The translations under genes were made by a program, and so were the position numbers. A stretch of 64,000 bases of DNA. It comes from Paracoccus wurundjeri (GTDB lineage Bacteria > Pseudomonadota > Alphaproteobacteria > Rhodobacterales > Rhodobacteraceae). Location of the stretch: NCBI RefSeq assembly GCF_030678915.1, contig NZ_JAUUTZ010000009.1:122122-186121 (forward strand), given 5' to 3'. Shown here one piece after another: positions 7,997-16,174 of this stretch. Every line of letters begins with the position of its first letter. Position 1 is the stretch's first letter. The notes under the pieces are model-generated. The model was not told the origin of the DNA. It worked only from the letters and a program-made list of their open reading frames with translations, and searched no databases.

Positions 7997-9337
7997 ATGA
8001 CACTGGCTTTTGCCGATTTCCTTCACGATACCCATGCCGAAGATCTGCCGGACGAGGTTCTGGCGCTGGCCCGTCACGCCCTGCTGGATCTGATCGGCGT
8101 GGCGGCGGCAGGCAGTCAGACCGCATTGTCGCGTATTATCCGCGACCATGCCGCAGAGCATTTCGCGCCGGGACGTAAACCCGCGATCATGCTGCTGGAT
8201 GGGCGCCAAGTCAGCCCTGCAGGCGCGGCTTTGGCGGGCGGGATGACGATAGATGCGATGGATGCGCATGACGGTCACAAGCTGACCAAGGGCCATGTCG
8301 GTTGCGGCCTGTTCCCGGCTTTGCTTGCCGTCGCGCAGGCCGAAGCCGTTACCGATGACCGCGCCTTCCTGACTGCGCTGGCGCTGGGATACGAGATCGG
8401 AACCCGCGCCGGCATCGCCTTGCATCGCAGCGCCTGCGATTATCACAGCTCTGGCGCATGGGTGGCCATCGCCTGCGCGGCCGTCGGGGCGCGGTTATTG
8501 GGACTGGACAGCCGCCGCACGCGCGAGGCGATCGGCATTGCCGAATATCACGGCCCCCGCAGTCAAATGATGCGCTGCATAGATCATCCGACCATGGTCA
8601 AGGATGGTTCGGGGTGGGGCGCCATGGCGGGGGTTTCGGCGGCCTATCTGGCGGCTGAAGGCTTTACCGGCGCCCCCGCGCTTACGGTCGAAACTGATGA
8701 CCTGTCCGATCTCTGGTCGGATTTGGGCAGCAATTGGCGTATTCGCGAACAATATTTCAAACACTGGCCGATCTGCCGATGGGCACAGCCCGCCGTGCAG
8801 GCGGCACTGATGTTGCGCGATACATATACCCTAGATTCCGAACAGATTCGCAGGATCGAAATCACCACATTCCACCAGTCGCTTCGTCTGGCCTGCCGCA
8901 ATCCGGCAACCACGGAGCAGGCCCAGTATTCCACGGCTTTCCCGACCGCCGTGGCCCTTGTGCATGGCCGGATCGGGCCGGGTGACGTCGGCGGGCAGGA
9001 TCGTGTGAATCCCGAAATTCGACGTCTGGCCAGCAATATGGTCATACGGGAAAGCCCCAAGTTCAACGCCGCGTTTCCGGCCCGGCGTTTTGCCGATCTG
9101 CGGCTGGAACTGGCTGACGGCCGGGTCATACAGTCGGGGCCTACTGAAGCCCCTGGTGACCCGGATGCTCCGGTCACTCATATGACCGTCCGAGACAAAT
9201 TCCGGCGCTATGCCACGCCGGTGCTGGGCGCTGCGACGAGTGCCGAGCTGGAGGACGCCGTATTGCAGCTTGGCAGTGGCGCAGGAACCGGCCGGTTCTT
9301 CAGGCTTCTGGGCGGGGCCGCCGCATCGCGGGAGTGA
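7997..9337 (+). CDS. MmgE/PrpD family protein
   Basis: A 446-residue member of the MmgE/PrpD fold (2-methylcitrate dehydratase, cis-aconitate decarboxylase, iminodisuccinate epimerase). Typical features are the N-terminal helical domain (ALARHALLDLIGVAAAGSQT), DAMDAHDGHKLTKGHVGCGLFPALLA with the conserved His/Lys active-site region, and HPTMVKDGSGWGAMAGVSAA. The length is normal. Several relatives act on carboxylated or iminodicarboxylate intermediates in amino-acid-type catabolism, which fits the flavin oxidase and amidase nearby, but its reaction is undetermined. It is the last gene of the + strand cluster, convergent with the Slam-like gene 93 bases away. Confidence 0.85.
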   Translation: MTLAFADFLHDTHAEDLPDEVLALARHALLDLIGVAAAGSQTALSRIIRDHAAEHFAPGRKPAIMLLDGRQVSPAGAALAGGMTIDAMDAHDGHKLTKGHVGCGLFPALLAVAQAEAVTDDRAFLTALALGYEIGTRAGIALHRSACDYHSSGAWVAIACAAVGARLLGLDSRRTREAIGIAEYHGPRSQMMRCIDHPTMVKDGSGWGAMAGVSAAYLAAEGFTGAPALTVETDDLSDLWSDLGSNWRIREQYFKHWPICRWAQPAVQAALMLRDTYTLDSEQIRRIEITTFHQSLRLACRNPATTEQAQYSTAFPTAVALVHGRIGPGDVGGQDRVNPEIRRLASNMVIRESPKFNAAFPARRFADLRLELADGRVIQSGPTEAPGDPDAPVTHMTVRDKFRRYATPVLGAATSAELEDAVLQLGSGAGTGRFFRLLGGAAASRE

Positions 9338-9430
9338 GTGGCGCGGGTTGACTCTTGCGACTGAGACCATCGATGCGACCAAGCCGGTATTTGCGCGCTC
9401 CGTGATCGCTTTGGCCCGCACATCGCGCCG

Positions 9431-10456
9431 TCACAGCAAATTCATCCGAAACCGGATATCCATTCCGAAGGACGTGCCCCGATATGCGTCGATCGTCGAG
9501 CGTTTGCGATCGATATAGGCGCCGATATCGAATTTGCGCATTGGCACAACCACGCTGAGCCGCGTTCTTCGGTCTTCGCGGGCGATGCCGAACAGCGCGC
9601 CGCCATCCGTGCGGATTTCGCTTAGACCCAGGGTAAGGTCACGTTCCATCAACGTGCCCGACCATTCAAGGCTGATACCCTGGCGCAAGGTGTTTTCGTC
9701 CGCGACCCGTTCGCCCCATGTCAGTCCAAGACTCCACATCCCGTGATCTTCGGTCAAAAGAGTCGTATCGAATTGCAGTATTGCCTTGCCGTAATCCTGT
9801 GTTGTCACCCGCCCGATCGTGAAGCTGGCCTGCTGGGCGCCGAAAGCGGTGTTGAAAATCCGGCGTGCTGTCAGGCGGCTGTCCAGCGAATATTCCGTCT
9901 TGATGCCGTCATAGGCCGCGCTGCCGGACAGGCAGGCATCCATCCATGTCCAATCGGCAACGGGCTGCTCGGCGCAGATATGGGCGGTCGCGGCGGCCTG
10001 ATGATAGCCATAGACGGGTTCCGGTTCCACGGCGTAGGATTGCGCAATGCGCAGCCGGGCTCCGGGGGCATAGGAATAATTGGTCCATTGCGTATATCGC
10101 AACCCTGGCAGCAGGGCGCCTTTGGCGCGTGAGTCCTTATCCACCCGAAAGCGCAGCCCGCCCAGCGTGATATGATCCGAAGGGATACCGTCATTTACGT
10201 TCGGGTCATGGCGCAGGGTCGGCACCAGATTCTGGCCGGACGTCAATGGTTGGAGCGCCGCGCCCCCGCGCTGGTGCAGAAAACCCTGAAGATGCAAGAG
10301 CTGCCAGCCGGCCTCGGAGATTTGCGTCTCTGTCCGCTCAAGCACGAACAGCGCCAGATCCGGTTTGCCCTGTTGAAGCGGCAGGCGCAGATCCTGCGCT
10401 GCGGCCGCGCCCGCAAAACCGAAAATCAGTATCAATGCGCCGAGCAACCGGCGCAT
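9431..10456 (-). CDS. Slam-like outer-membrane surface-lipoprotein translocator (DUF560-type barrel)
   Basis: A 341-residue exported protein. The start at 10456 gives a clean signal peptide (MRRLLGALILIFGFAGAAAAQ); a longer frame would overlap the upstream lipoprotein. A short helical stretch resembling a reduced TPR domain (residues 21-65) is followed by the Slam-typical entry motif DPNVNDGIPSDHITLGGLRF and a series of alternating beta-strands ending MDIRFRMNLL, a normal outer-membrane-barrel terminus. Slam proteins deliver TbpB-like lipoproteins to the cell surface. The gene follows such a lipoprotein gene by only 13 bases. It is shorter than Neisseria Slam1/2 because the TPR part is small. 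The assignment rests on motif recognition and context. Confidence 0.65.
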   Translation of the reverse strand: MRRLLGALILIFGFAGAAAAQDLRLPLQQGKPDLALFVLERTETQISEAGWQLLHLQGFLHQRGGAALQPLTSGQNLVPTLRHDPNVNDGIPSDHITLGGLRFRVDKDSRAKGALLPGLRYTQWTNYSYAPGARLRIAQSYAVEPEPVYGYHQAAATAHICAEQPVADWTWMDACLSGSAAYDGIKTEYSLDSRLTARRIFNTAFGAQQASFTIGRVTTQDYGKAILQFDTTLLTEDHGMWSLGLTWGERVADENTLRQGISLEWSGTLMERDLTLGLSEIRTDGGALFGIAREDRRTRLSVVVPMRKFDIGAYIDRKRSTIDAYRGTSFGMDIRFRMNLL

Positions 10457-10469
10457 TGATATTTTATGG

Positions 10470-11045
10470 TCAATCACGATCCCGTCTGCCCACAATGCTC
10501 AGACCCAGTCGGCCGCCATCGCTTGTCGCCGAACCCTGCCCGGTGATGGAAGCGGCGTTCTCGCCAAGGAAATCACCCGAGATATTGCCCGAAACATTCC
10601 CCGGGCTTCTGGAACCACCGCTCAGCCGGCCCGAGATGTCGCTGGAAAAGCCGGAGCCGTTGATCTGGCCGTTCGTCATCCGCAGTTCTCCGCGAATTTT
10701 CTCGCCCGAGCGGGTATTGAAATCGTCCAGCTCGCCCGTGATCCGGTTTGTCGCGAAATTGGCGTTCATATCCACTTCCCCGATCATCTCGGCCTCGCTG
10801 AGTGAGGCGGGCTGGCCTCCGAATGCCATGCCGACGATGCCGTCATATTCCGCGCGGCCCTGCGTCGGCATACTGGCGACACCAGTGCTGCTGCTGGCCG
10901 AGGTTTCCGCAACGAGTCTGGCGGCGCGGCCAGAATCAGAGGCATATTCCGCAACCGGGTTGTCACCGCCGCCGCCGCTACCGCCACTACATGCCGCAAG
11001 CACAGACAAAACACCAAACATGGCAGTACTCTTAATCTTCATCAT
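10470..11045 (-). CDS. TbpB-like surface lipoprotein, probable Slam substrate
   Basis: A 191-residue lipoprotein: MMKIKSTAMFGVLSVLAAC with a lipobox ending at Cys19, then a Ser/Gly-rich tether (SGGSGGGGDNP) as in surface-exposed lipoproteins. The C-terminal half alternates short strands and ends with GNISGDFLGENAASITGQG, close to the G-x-F-x-G-x-x-A...G motif that closes the eight-stranded barrel of TbpB, factor H-binding protein and other Slam substrates. A strong AAAGGAG ribosome site lies 6 bases before the first ATG. It is followed directly by the Slam-like gene. Its ligand (haem, metal, host or plant factor) is unknown. Confidence 0.65.
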   Translation of the reverse strand: MMKIKSTAMFGVLSVLAACSGGSGGGGDNPVAEYASDSGRAARLVAETSASSSTGVASMPTQGRAEYDGIVGMAFGGQPASLSEAEMIGEVDMNANFATNRITGELDDFNTRSGEKIRGELRMTNGQINGSGFSSDISGRLSGGSRSPGNVSGNISGDFLGENAASITGQGSATSDGGRLGLSIVGRRDRD

Positions 11046-11072
11046 GACAGCTCCTTTGATTTTATTGATGTG

Positions 11073-11324
11073 TCAGTTATCCGGACGCTCTTCCAGCACC
11101 TCGCCGGTCGCGGCCTCGATCACGGCTTCGATGCGGCGGTTGTCGGGTGCGATGGCCTCGATTTCATGGGTCCGGCCATCATCTTCGGCGCTAGTCACGA
11201 CATAGCCGCGCTTTTCAAAGGACAGCACAGTTTCCGATAGCGGGCGAAGTGGCTTTTGTTGCGCAATGGCCGGGCTGGAAACGGCAGCGCCAAGTGCAAG
11301 TAAGGTAAGGACAAGATATTTCAT
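11073..11324 (-). CDS. PepSY-domain periplasmic protein (83 aa)
   Basis: A small exported protein: signal peptide to AIA-Q at about residue 22, then one PepSY-like unit (LSFEKRGYVVTSAEDDGRTHEIEAIAPDNRRIEAVIEAATGEVLEE). PepSY modules occur as inhibitors or modulators of proteases and beside membrane sensors. AAGGA lies 6 bases before the ATG. It is transcribed divergently from a second PepSY gene and toward the lipoprotein/Slam pair 27 bases downstream, so the three minus-strand genes may be one operon. Confidence 0.8.
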   Translation of the reverse strand: MKYLVLTLLALGAAVSSPAIAQQKPLRPLSETVLSFEKRGYVVTSAEDDGRTHEIEAIAPDNRRIEAVIEAATGEVLEERPDN

Positions 11325-11391
11325 ATTTTTTCCTTTTGGTACGTGTCTTCCTGACTACAGGGAGTAATATAGCCATTGACCCTGACGCGGC

Positions 11392-11422
11392 GCTGACACC
11401 GGTTGTCAGCGGTTTGTCAGCG
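11392..11422. promoter_or_regulatory. Candidate response-regulator operator in the divergent PepSY promoter region
   Basis: TTGTCAGCG occurs twice with an exact 11-bp period (11403-11411 and 11414-11422). The first copy also forms a 7-bp inverted repeat with GCTGACA at 11392-11398. Direct repeats about one helical turn apart are the usual binding pattern of OmpR/PhoB-type regulators, and such a regulator is encoded 370 bases away. The site lies between the divergent PepSY genes, so it could control both units. This is a pattern match, not a known consensus. Confidence 0.45.
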
Positions 11423-11442
11423 ACGCCGGGGTAAGATTTTCC

Positions 11443-11778
11443 ATGCTCAGACACCGGATCATCCTGCTTTGCCTGCTCTGCCTTCTGCCAGCGGTGGCGG
11501 CGGCGCAGCGTTTGCCTTCCATTCAGATGGAAGACGGCCTTGATGCCGGAGAGGCCCGCGCTGCTGTGCTGCGTGGCGAAATCCTTTCGCTTGACCGGAT
11601 ACTCGATATCCTGCGCAAGGATTTTCCGGGAGAAATCGTCGAGATTCAGCTGGAACTCGAGGACGGGATACTGATCTATGAATTCGACATCCTCAGTCCC
11701 GACGGCCGATTGAATGAAATCGAGATCGAGGCCGCGACGGGACGCGTTCTGGAGGTTGAAGAGGAAGATAATGAGTAA
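11443..11778 (+). CDS. PepSY-domain periplasmic protein (111 aa)
   Basis: Signal peptide MLRHRIILLCLLCLLPAVAAAQ, then a long helix region with the LSLDRILDILRKDFPGEIVEIQLELEDG start of a PepSY domain and its end EIEIEAATGRVLEVEEEDNE. It lies 9 bases upstream of the response-regulator gene and so opens the two-component operon. In such operons PepSY proteins are thought to modulate the sensor kinase in the periplasm. The acidic tail (EVEEEDNE) could bind cations, but this is speculation. Confidence 0.82.
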   Translation: MLRHRIILLCLLCLLPAVAAAQRLPSIQMEDGLDAGEARAAVLRGEILSLDRILDILRKDFPGEIVEIQLELEDGILIYEFDILSPDGRLNEIEIEAATGRVLEVEEEDNE

Positions 11779-11787
11779 GAGGGTAAA

Positions 11788-12459
11788 ATGCGCTGTTTGA
11801 TCGTCGAGGACGACGACAGAATCGCGGCGGATATGGCGGCGGCGCTTAACGCGTCCGGGTTTCGCTCAGAGCGGCTTGCGGACGGTGAAATGGCATGGTT
11901 CGCCGGGGGCACCGAGGATTATGATCTGGTCGTCCTGGATCTTGGATTGCCGCTGCTTGACGGGATGACGGTTCTTAAACGGTGGCGGGCAGAGGGGCGC
12001 AATATGCCGATCCTGATCCTGACCGCCCGCGGCGACTGGAACGACCGGGTCGAGGGAATCGATGCAGGCGCCGACGATTATCTGCCCAAGCCCTTCCGCA
12101 TGGAAGAGCTTGTCGCCCGTGCCCGCGCATTGGTCCGGCGCGCCTCGGGACGAATGAACCCGATCCAGCAGGCAGGAGAGCTTGTCATCGACACGAACCG
12201 ACAAAGCGTTTCCGTTGCGGGACGGCAGTTGAGCATTACGCCGCTGGAATTCCGGCTGCTGGCCTATCTGGTATATAACACCGCTCGCGTGGTGCCGCCG
12301 ACCGAACTGCTTGAACATCTCTATGGCGATGACGATAGTCGCGATGTGAACGCGGTAGAGGCGGTCGTGGCGCGCCTTCGGCGAAAGACCGGGCCGGGGA
12401 TCATCGGCACCCGGCGCGGTTTCGGCTATTATCTGGAACAACTGGAACAGAGAAGGTGA
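11788..12459 (+). CDS. OmpR/PhoB-family response regulator
   Basis: A 223-residue regulator: receiver domain with acidic pair Asp8/Asp9 region, phospho-acceptor Asp51 in LVVLDLGLP, conserved Thr in LILTARGDW and Lys in DDYLPKPF; then an OmpR-type winged helix (residues 125-220) ending RRGFGYYLE. It is closest in look to the QseB/FeuP/PhoP subgroup. The GTGA overlap with the kinase gene shows they are a cognate pair. A likely target is the direct-repeat site at 11403-11422, giving autoregulation and control of the PepSY/lipoprotein genes. Confidence 0.92.
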   Translation: MRCLIVEDDDRIAADMAAALNASGFRSERLADGEMAWFAGGTEDYDLVVLDLGLPLLDGMTVLKRWRAEGRNMPILILTARGDWNDRVEGIDAGADDYLPKPFRMEELVARARALVRRASGRMNPIQQAGELVIDTNRQSVSVAGRQLSITPLEFRLLAYLVYNTARVVPPTELLEHLYGDDDSRDVNAVEAVVARLRRKTGPGIIGTRRGFGYYLEQLEQRR

Positions 12460-13823
12460 GCCGCAACCATTCCATCCGACGGCGATTGACATTGGCGGCG
12501 GCGTTGATGATCTCTGTCGCGTTAATCCTTGCAGGGCTGGCGCTCGCGGCCATGTTCAGTCATCAGCTTAGACGGATGGCCGAGAACGAACTTGCCGATC
12601 GCGCGATCACGCTGATGTCAGGGCTGGATCCGAATGCTCCGCTGCGCGAACCGGCGGACACCATTGGCGGGGATCCCCGATATCTGCAACCCTATTCGGG
12701 TTTCTACTGGCGTATCCGGGTCGCCGACCGGACCTATCGCTCTGAGTCGCTTTGGGATGCGACATTGCCTCTTGCCGCACCTCCGCCCCGTGGCGAAAGC
12801 AGGGTGACGACCGGCCCCGGTCCTGACGGGCAAGAGCTGATCATCCTTGACCAGACCCTTCTTCTTGGCCCCGGTGAGGTTGAAACCCGTGTCTCGGTCG
12901 CCATCAACCGCGCCACGCAGGTCGAGGCACAGGGATTATTCGCGCGCAGCCTTGTCCCTTTCCTTATCGTGCTGGGATTGGTGCTGATCGGCGCGTCGGT
13001 CTTGCAGGTGGCGGTCGGATTGCGTCCGTTTCGTCAGATCGGACGCCGAATCGACGATCTGAATGCGGGTCGCCTGCCAAGGCTGGGACGGGATATGCCC
13101 GATGAGGTGCGCCCCCTTGCAGAAGCGGTCAACCGGCTTCTTGACGATCGCGAGGCACGGATTGAAAAGGCGCGCAACCGGTCCTCTGACCTTGCGCATA
13201 CCCTGAAAACGCCTTTGCAAGCGTTGTTCGGCGAAACCGGGCGCTTGCGAGACGCGGGGCAGGGGGATGCTGCCGACGCAATCGAAGAAATCGTGCAGAT
13301 GATCCAAAGCCGGATCGACCACGAATTGGGGCGTGACAGGATCGGCGGCAAGGGTGTCAGCAATCCTGCTGTAGTCGTTCGCAAGGTCGCGGCGGTATTG
13401 CGGCGCACAGCGCGGGGGAGCGAAGTTACGATCGGGCAGGAGATCGCGGCGCAGAACATCCGGGTCGATCCCCATGATCTGACCGAGATCGTCGGAAGTC
13501 TGGCAGAGAATGCCATGCGTCATGCACGCAGCCAGGTGCATATCTGGAGCGAGGCCGATATCGCAACGCTTTCGATCTGTATCCGGGATGACGGCGCGGG
13601 CATTCCCGAGGGGCAGCTGAGCACAGTGACCCGGCGCGGTGTCCGTCTGTTGCAGGACCCGGATGGCACCGGGCTGGGCCTTGCTCTTGCGCAGGAAATC
13701 GTGGACGCGAATGGCGGCACGCTTGCATTGGAAAACCGCGATGACGGATTTTGCGTGAAAGTGACCTTTGCCAAGGCCGACGACATTCCTTTGAAAAGCT
13801 CCGTTCATCGCCATCGGCCTTAA
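12456..13823 (+). CDS. Sensor histidine kinase (FeuQ/PhoQ/QseC-like)
   Basis: A 455-residue membrane kinase starting at GTG 12456 inside the GTGA overlap with its regulator. TM1 lies at about residues 10-33, a periplasmic sensor domain at 36-164, TM2 at 165-188 and a HAMP linker after that. The phospho-acceptor His248 is in SSDLAHTLKTPLQAL; the ATPase domain has the N-box EIVGSLAENAMRHA, G1 DDGAGIPE and G2 GTGLGLALAQEIV. The stimulus is unknown, but PepSY partners and the family suggest divalent cations, peptides or envelope stress. A terminator-like stem follows its stop. Confidence 0.92.
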   Translation: MSRNHSIRRRLTLAAALMISVALILAGLALAAMFSHQLRRMAENELADRAITLMSGLDPNAPLREPADTIGGDPRYLQPYSGFYWRIRVADRTYRSESLWDATLPLAAPPPRGESRVTTGPGPDGQELIILDQTLLLGPGEVETRVSVAINRATQVEAQGLFARSLVPFLIVLGLVLIGASVLQVAVGLRPFRQIGRRIDDLNAGRLPRLGRDMPDEVRPLAEAVNRLLDDREARIEKARNRSSDLAHTLKTPLQALFGETGRLRDAGQGDAADAIEEIVQMIQSRIDHELGRDRIGGKGVSNPAVVVRKVAAVLRRTARGSEVTIGQEIAAQNIRVDPHDLTEIVGSLAENAMRHARSQVHIWSEADIATLSICIRDDGAGIPEGQLSTVTRRGVRLLQDPDGTGLGLALAQEIVDANGGTLALENRDDGFCVKVTFAKADDIPLKSSVHRHRP

Positions 13824-13825
13824 TT

Positions 13826-13876
13826 CCACACGGGGAGTCAATCGGTAAGGCAGGGGAGACGGCCCGTGTGGGTTTT
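13826..13876 (+). terminator. Terminator-like stem after the two-component operon
   Basis: A perfect 9-bp inverted repeat (CCACACGGG at 13826-13834, CCCGTGTGG at 13863-13871) starts 2 bases after the kinase stop and is followed by GTTTT. The loop is long (28 bases), which weakens the case, but the T-run placement fits intrinsic termination. Confidence 0.45.
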
Positions 13877-13987
13877 CTGAAGACTTGTTAATGGTTATGT
13901 GAGATACCATTCCGATGTCGTGCTGAAATCAGATCACGGATTTCACGCTCAGGTTAAGTTGTAACGCGGTGCATGTGAGAGTTCAGG

Positions 13988-15970
13988 ATGAAAAATTCAA
14001 ACGTTGATGCCGGGGATGAAAACCCGCTGCTTCTGATTGGCTTCCGTCAGGATCGGTTGGGGGCCAGGTTGGTTACATTGGCAAACGTTATTCGCGTAGC
14101 CAGGGCGTTGGATATCGATGGACGATATCTTTGGCTCAGCCAGCCCGATGGGCCATATCCCGATCTCACCGATCCGGCAGAGATATTTTCAGAAGAATTT
14201 ATCGCAAAATGGATCCGGATTGTTTCCGATATCCCTTCCGATCTGCAAGACAGGTATAATTGTGCAATCGAGTTCAAGAAAATAAATAAAACGAATGCAT
14301 TGAATAAGATGAAGCAGGGAGACCGGTTCTGGACCGAGAACGGTTCTGATATACTATACTTGATGGATGAAAATCCGAAAACGGTGGCAATGGAGTTTCG
14401 GGCTGCCTTTTCAGAAATAAAATTCTCGAAATTCATCAATGCGCGTTTTAAGAAAGCAATGTCCCACATAGGAGCGGATGATTCTCTGGCAGCGTTTCAT
14501 GTTCGGCGCGGAGATATTCTGGACGGCGACCCCTGGTCTCTGACCCGCTGGCCGCGGAAATATGTTCCGGATGAATTTTATGCCGCAGCCGTCAAGCAGG
14601 TTGACGGTCCGATCGTTGCCTTTACCGATACTCCGGCAGCGCTTGAACATCTGCGCCGCACGCAACCCGGTGCTGAACGGATCACCCCTATTTATGATGC
14701 ACTTGATCTGAAGAAATCTTCACGCTCGCAGCGGGATTTGCTGGAATTGCTGGTGCTGTCCCACGCTGCGAAAATCTATGCCCCGGTGCAAAGCGCATTT
14801 TCGACGGCGGCAAGCCTGATTTCAGGAAATCCTATTGTCCCACTGCCCCGGGGGTTAGGTTCGGGACATCTTGAAGACGCCCATGACAGGCTATTGAACA
14901 GAGCTATTGATAAACCGGAAAGCTTTTTCGTGCCCGGCGATCTTGCCCAGTCGCTGCAATTTGCAGCGCGTCACGCGATGGTTACGAATCGTACCAAACC
15001 ACTTCTCGATTCGATGATGAAACTTGACGAAAATATATTTTCTCATCATCCGTTCCTGTTGCGTTTGACATCAGAACTGGCCATTGCCTCTGGAAATGGT
15101 GACGTGGCACTTGCTTTCTCGAAAAAAGCTTTCGCCGCGGAAGGTATCTGGAAGCGCGATAAAATTGCGGCGAAAATCGTAAATCTGGCCGCGCGAAAGT
15201 GGCGAAAACCTGAGTCATTGGCAATATTGGAAGATTATTGTGCCGCCATCTTCGATTATTCCAATGAAACATCCGCATCGCATCTGCTTAAGAACATAAC
15301 TACGGAATATCTGGGGAATGCGAAGTTCTGCAGGGCATTTCTGGTAGAGCCCGATGGATTGGACGTGCTTGGCGAAAATGTTTCAGGGAAAAAAACAATA
15401 TTGCAAGCTGTTTCACAGGAAGAAGAAGTGAAACTGACGTCGCTTTGGCCTATTATGACGGACTGGATTGATCTGATTAAAGGGAACCGTGGACGACGAG
15501 AAATAAGTACTACCCCATCACTGCACCCACGCCTTGACGCATTTGGCCCGGACATGAATGCAGTTCTACAAAATGTCTTATCAGCCGGACAGACTCCGAC
15601 TGATCACTTGCACCAATTACAGCTTGGCCGCATGGCGTCGAGCTTGTCGTTATTCGGTCGCTACAAGAAGGCGCTTGATCTTTTGAACGCTCTGCTTCGG
15701 AATGAAGTCACCCCGATGAACCTGAAGCGTCAAGCCGATCTTCATTATCGTATCGGCCATGAAGCGAAGGCATTGATGTATCTGAAGGAAGCAGTGGAGC
15801 TTGCTCCGGATTGTCATGGGCTGCAGCTTTCTTGCGCGCTTGGCTATGCGCGCTCTGGTCAGTTTAACCTGGCTAAGAAGCATACGGATATGGCGAAGGA
15901 AATATGGCCCGGGTCAAAGGTCACGGATCTTGCCAAGAAACAAATTCACAAGATGAGAAAGCCGTCATGA
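13988..15970 (+). CDS. HxRRGD-motif glycosyltransferase (fucosyltransferase-like) with C-terminal TPR region
   Basis: A 660-residue protein. The N-terminal third has the shape of GDP-fucose-using transferases: IGFRQDRLGARLVTLANVI near residue 17 and HVRRGD at 171-176, the GDP-contacting motif of alpha-1,2/1,6-fucosyltransferases and NodZ, then SAFSTAASLISG near 270. From about residue 330 it is helical, ending in TPR-like repeats (LSLFGRYKKALDLLNALL and ALMYLKEAVELAPD). There is no signal peptide or membrane segment. It is more AT-rich than its neighbours. It converges on genes for GDP-4-keto-6-deoxymannose-derived sugars, so it may transfer colitose or fucose to a surface glycan. The fold call is motif-based. 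Confidence 0.6.
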   Translation: MKNSNVDAGDENPLLLIGFRQDRLGARLVTLANVIRVARALDIDGRYLWLSQPDGPYPDLTDPAEIFSEEFIAKWIRIVSDIPSDLQDRYNCAIEFKKINKTNALNKMKQGDRFWTENGSDILYLMDENPKTVAMEFRAAFSEIKFSKFINARFKKAMSHIGADDSLAAFHVRRGDILDGDPWSLTRWPRKYVPDEFYAAAVKQVDGPIVAFTDTPAALEHLRRTQPGAERITPIYDALDLKKSSRSQRDLLELLVLSHAAKIYAPVQSAFSTAASLISGNPIVPLPRGLGSGHLEDAHDRLLNRAIDKPESFFVPGDLAQSLQFAARHAMVTNRTKPLLDSMMKLDENIFSHHPFLLRLTSELAIASGNGDVALAFSKKAFAAEGIWKRDKIAAKIVNLAARKWRKPESLAILEDYCAAIFDYSNETSASHLLKNITTEYLGNAKFCRAFLVEPDGLDVLGENVSGKKTILQAVSQEEEVKLTSLWPIMTDWIDLIKGNRGRREISTTPSLHPRLDAFGPDMNAVLQNVLSAGQTPTDHLHQLQLGRMASSLSLFGRYKKALDLLNALLRNEVTPMNLKRQADLHYRIGHEAKALMYLKEAVELAPDCHGLQLSCALGYARSGQFNLAKKHTDMAKEIWPGSKVTDLAKKQIHKMRKPS

Positions 15971-16048
15971 TGTGTGTTTGCCAGGACTATCCGTGAAAGA
16001 CAGGTGCTGAATTTACGGATGCCGATGATGGCCGGGGGCGCTGCGCCG

Positions 16049-16122
16049 TTGCTGGCAGGTTTCCCGAACCAGTGGCGCGACCCGCCGGCAATCCCCGGGA
16101 TATTTGAGTGGAGAAGGAAAAG
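16049..16122 (+). repeat. 3'-end stem-loop repeat, long form (copy 1)
   Basis: TTGCTGGCAGGT (16049-16060) pairs with ACCCGCCGGCAA (16080-16091) with one mismatch and one G-U; the loop holds GAACCAGTGGCGC. It is followed by CCCCGGGATATTTGAG and a GAAGGAAAAG tail, a diverged copy of the family seen at 33.4, 46.5, 52.0, 56.1 and 63.9 kb. It sits 78 bases after the glycosyltransferase stop, in the convergent gap before the epimerase gene, in the sense of the glycosyltransferase message. Confidence 0.6.
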
Positions 16123-16174
16123 CACATCCGGTAGGCGCGACAGGTTTTGGGTCGACCCCGCTATTGGCGTATAA

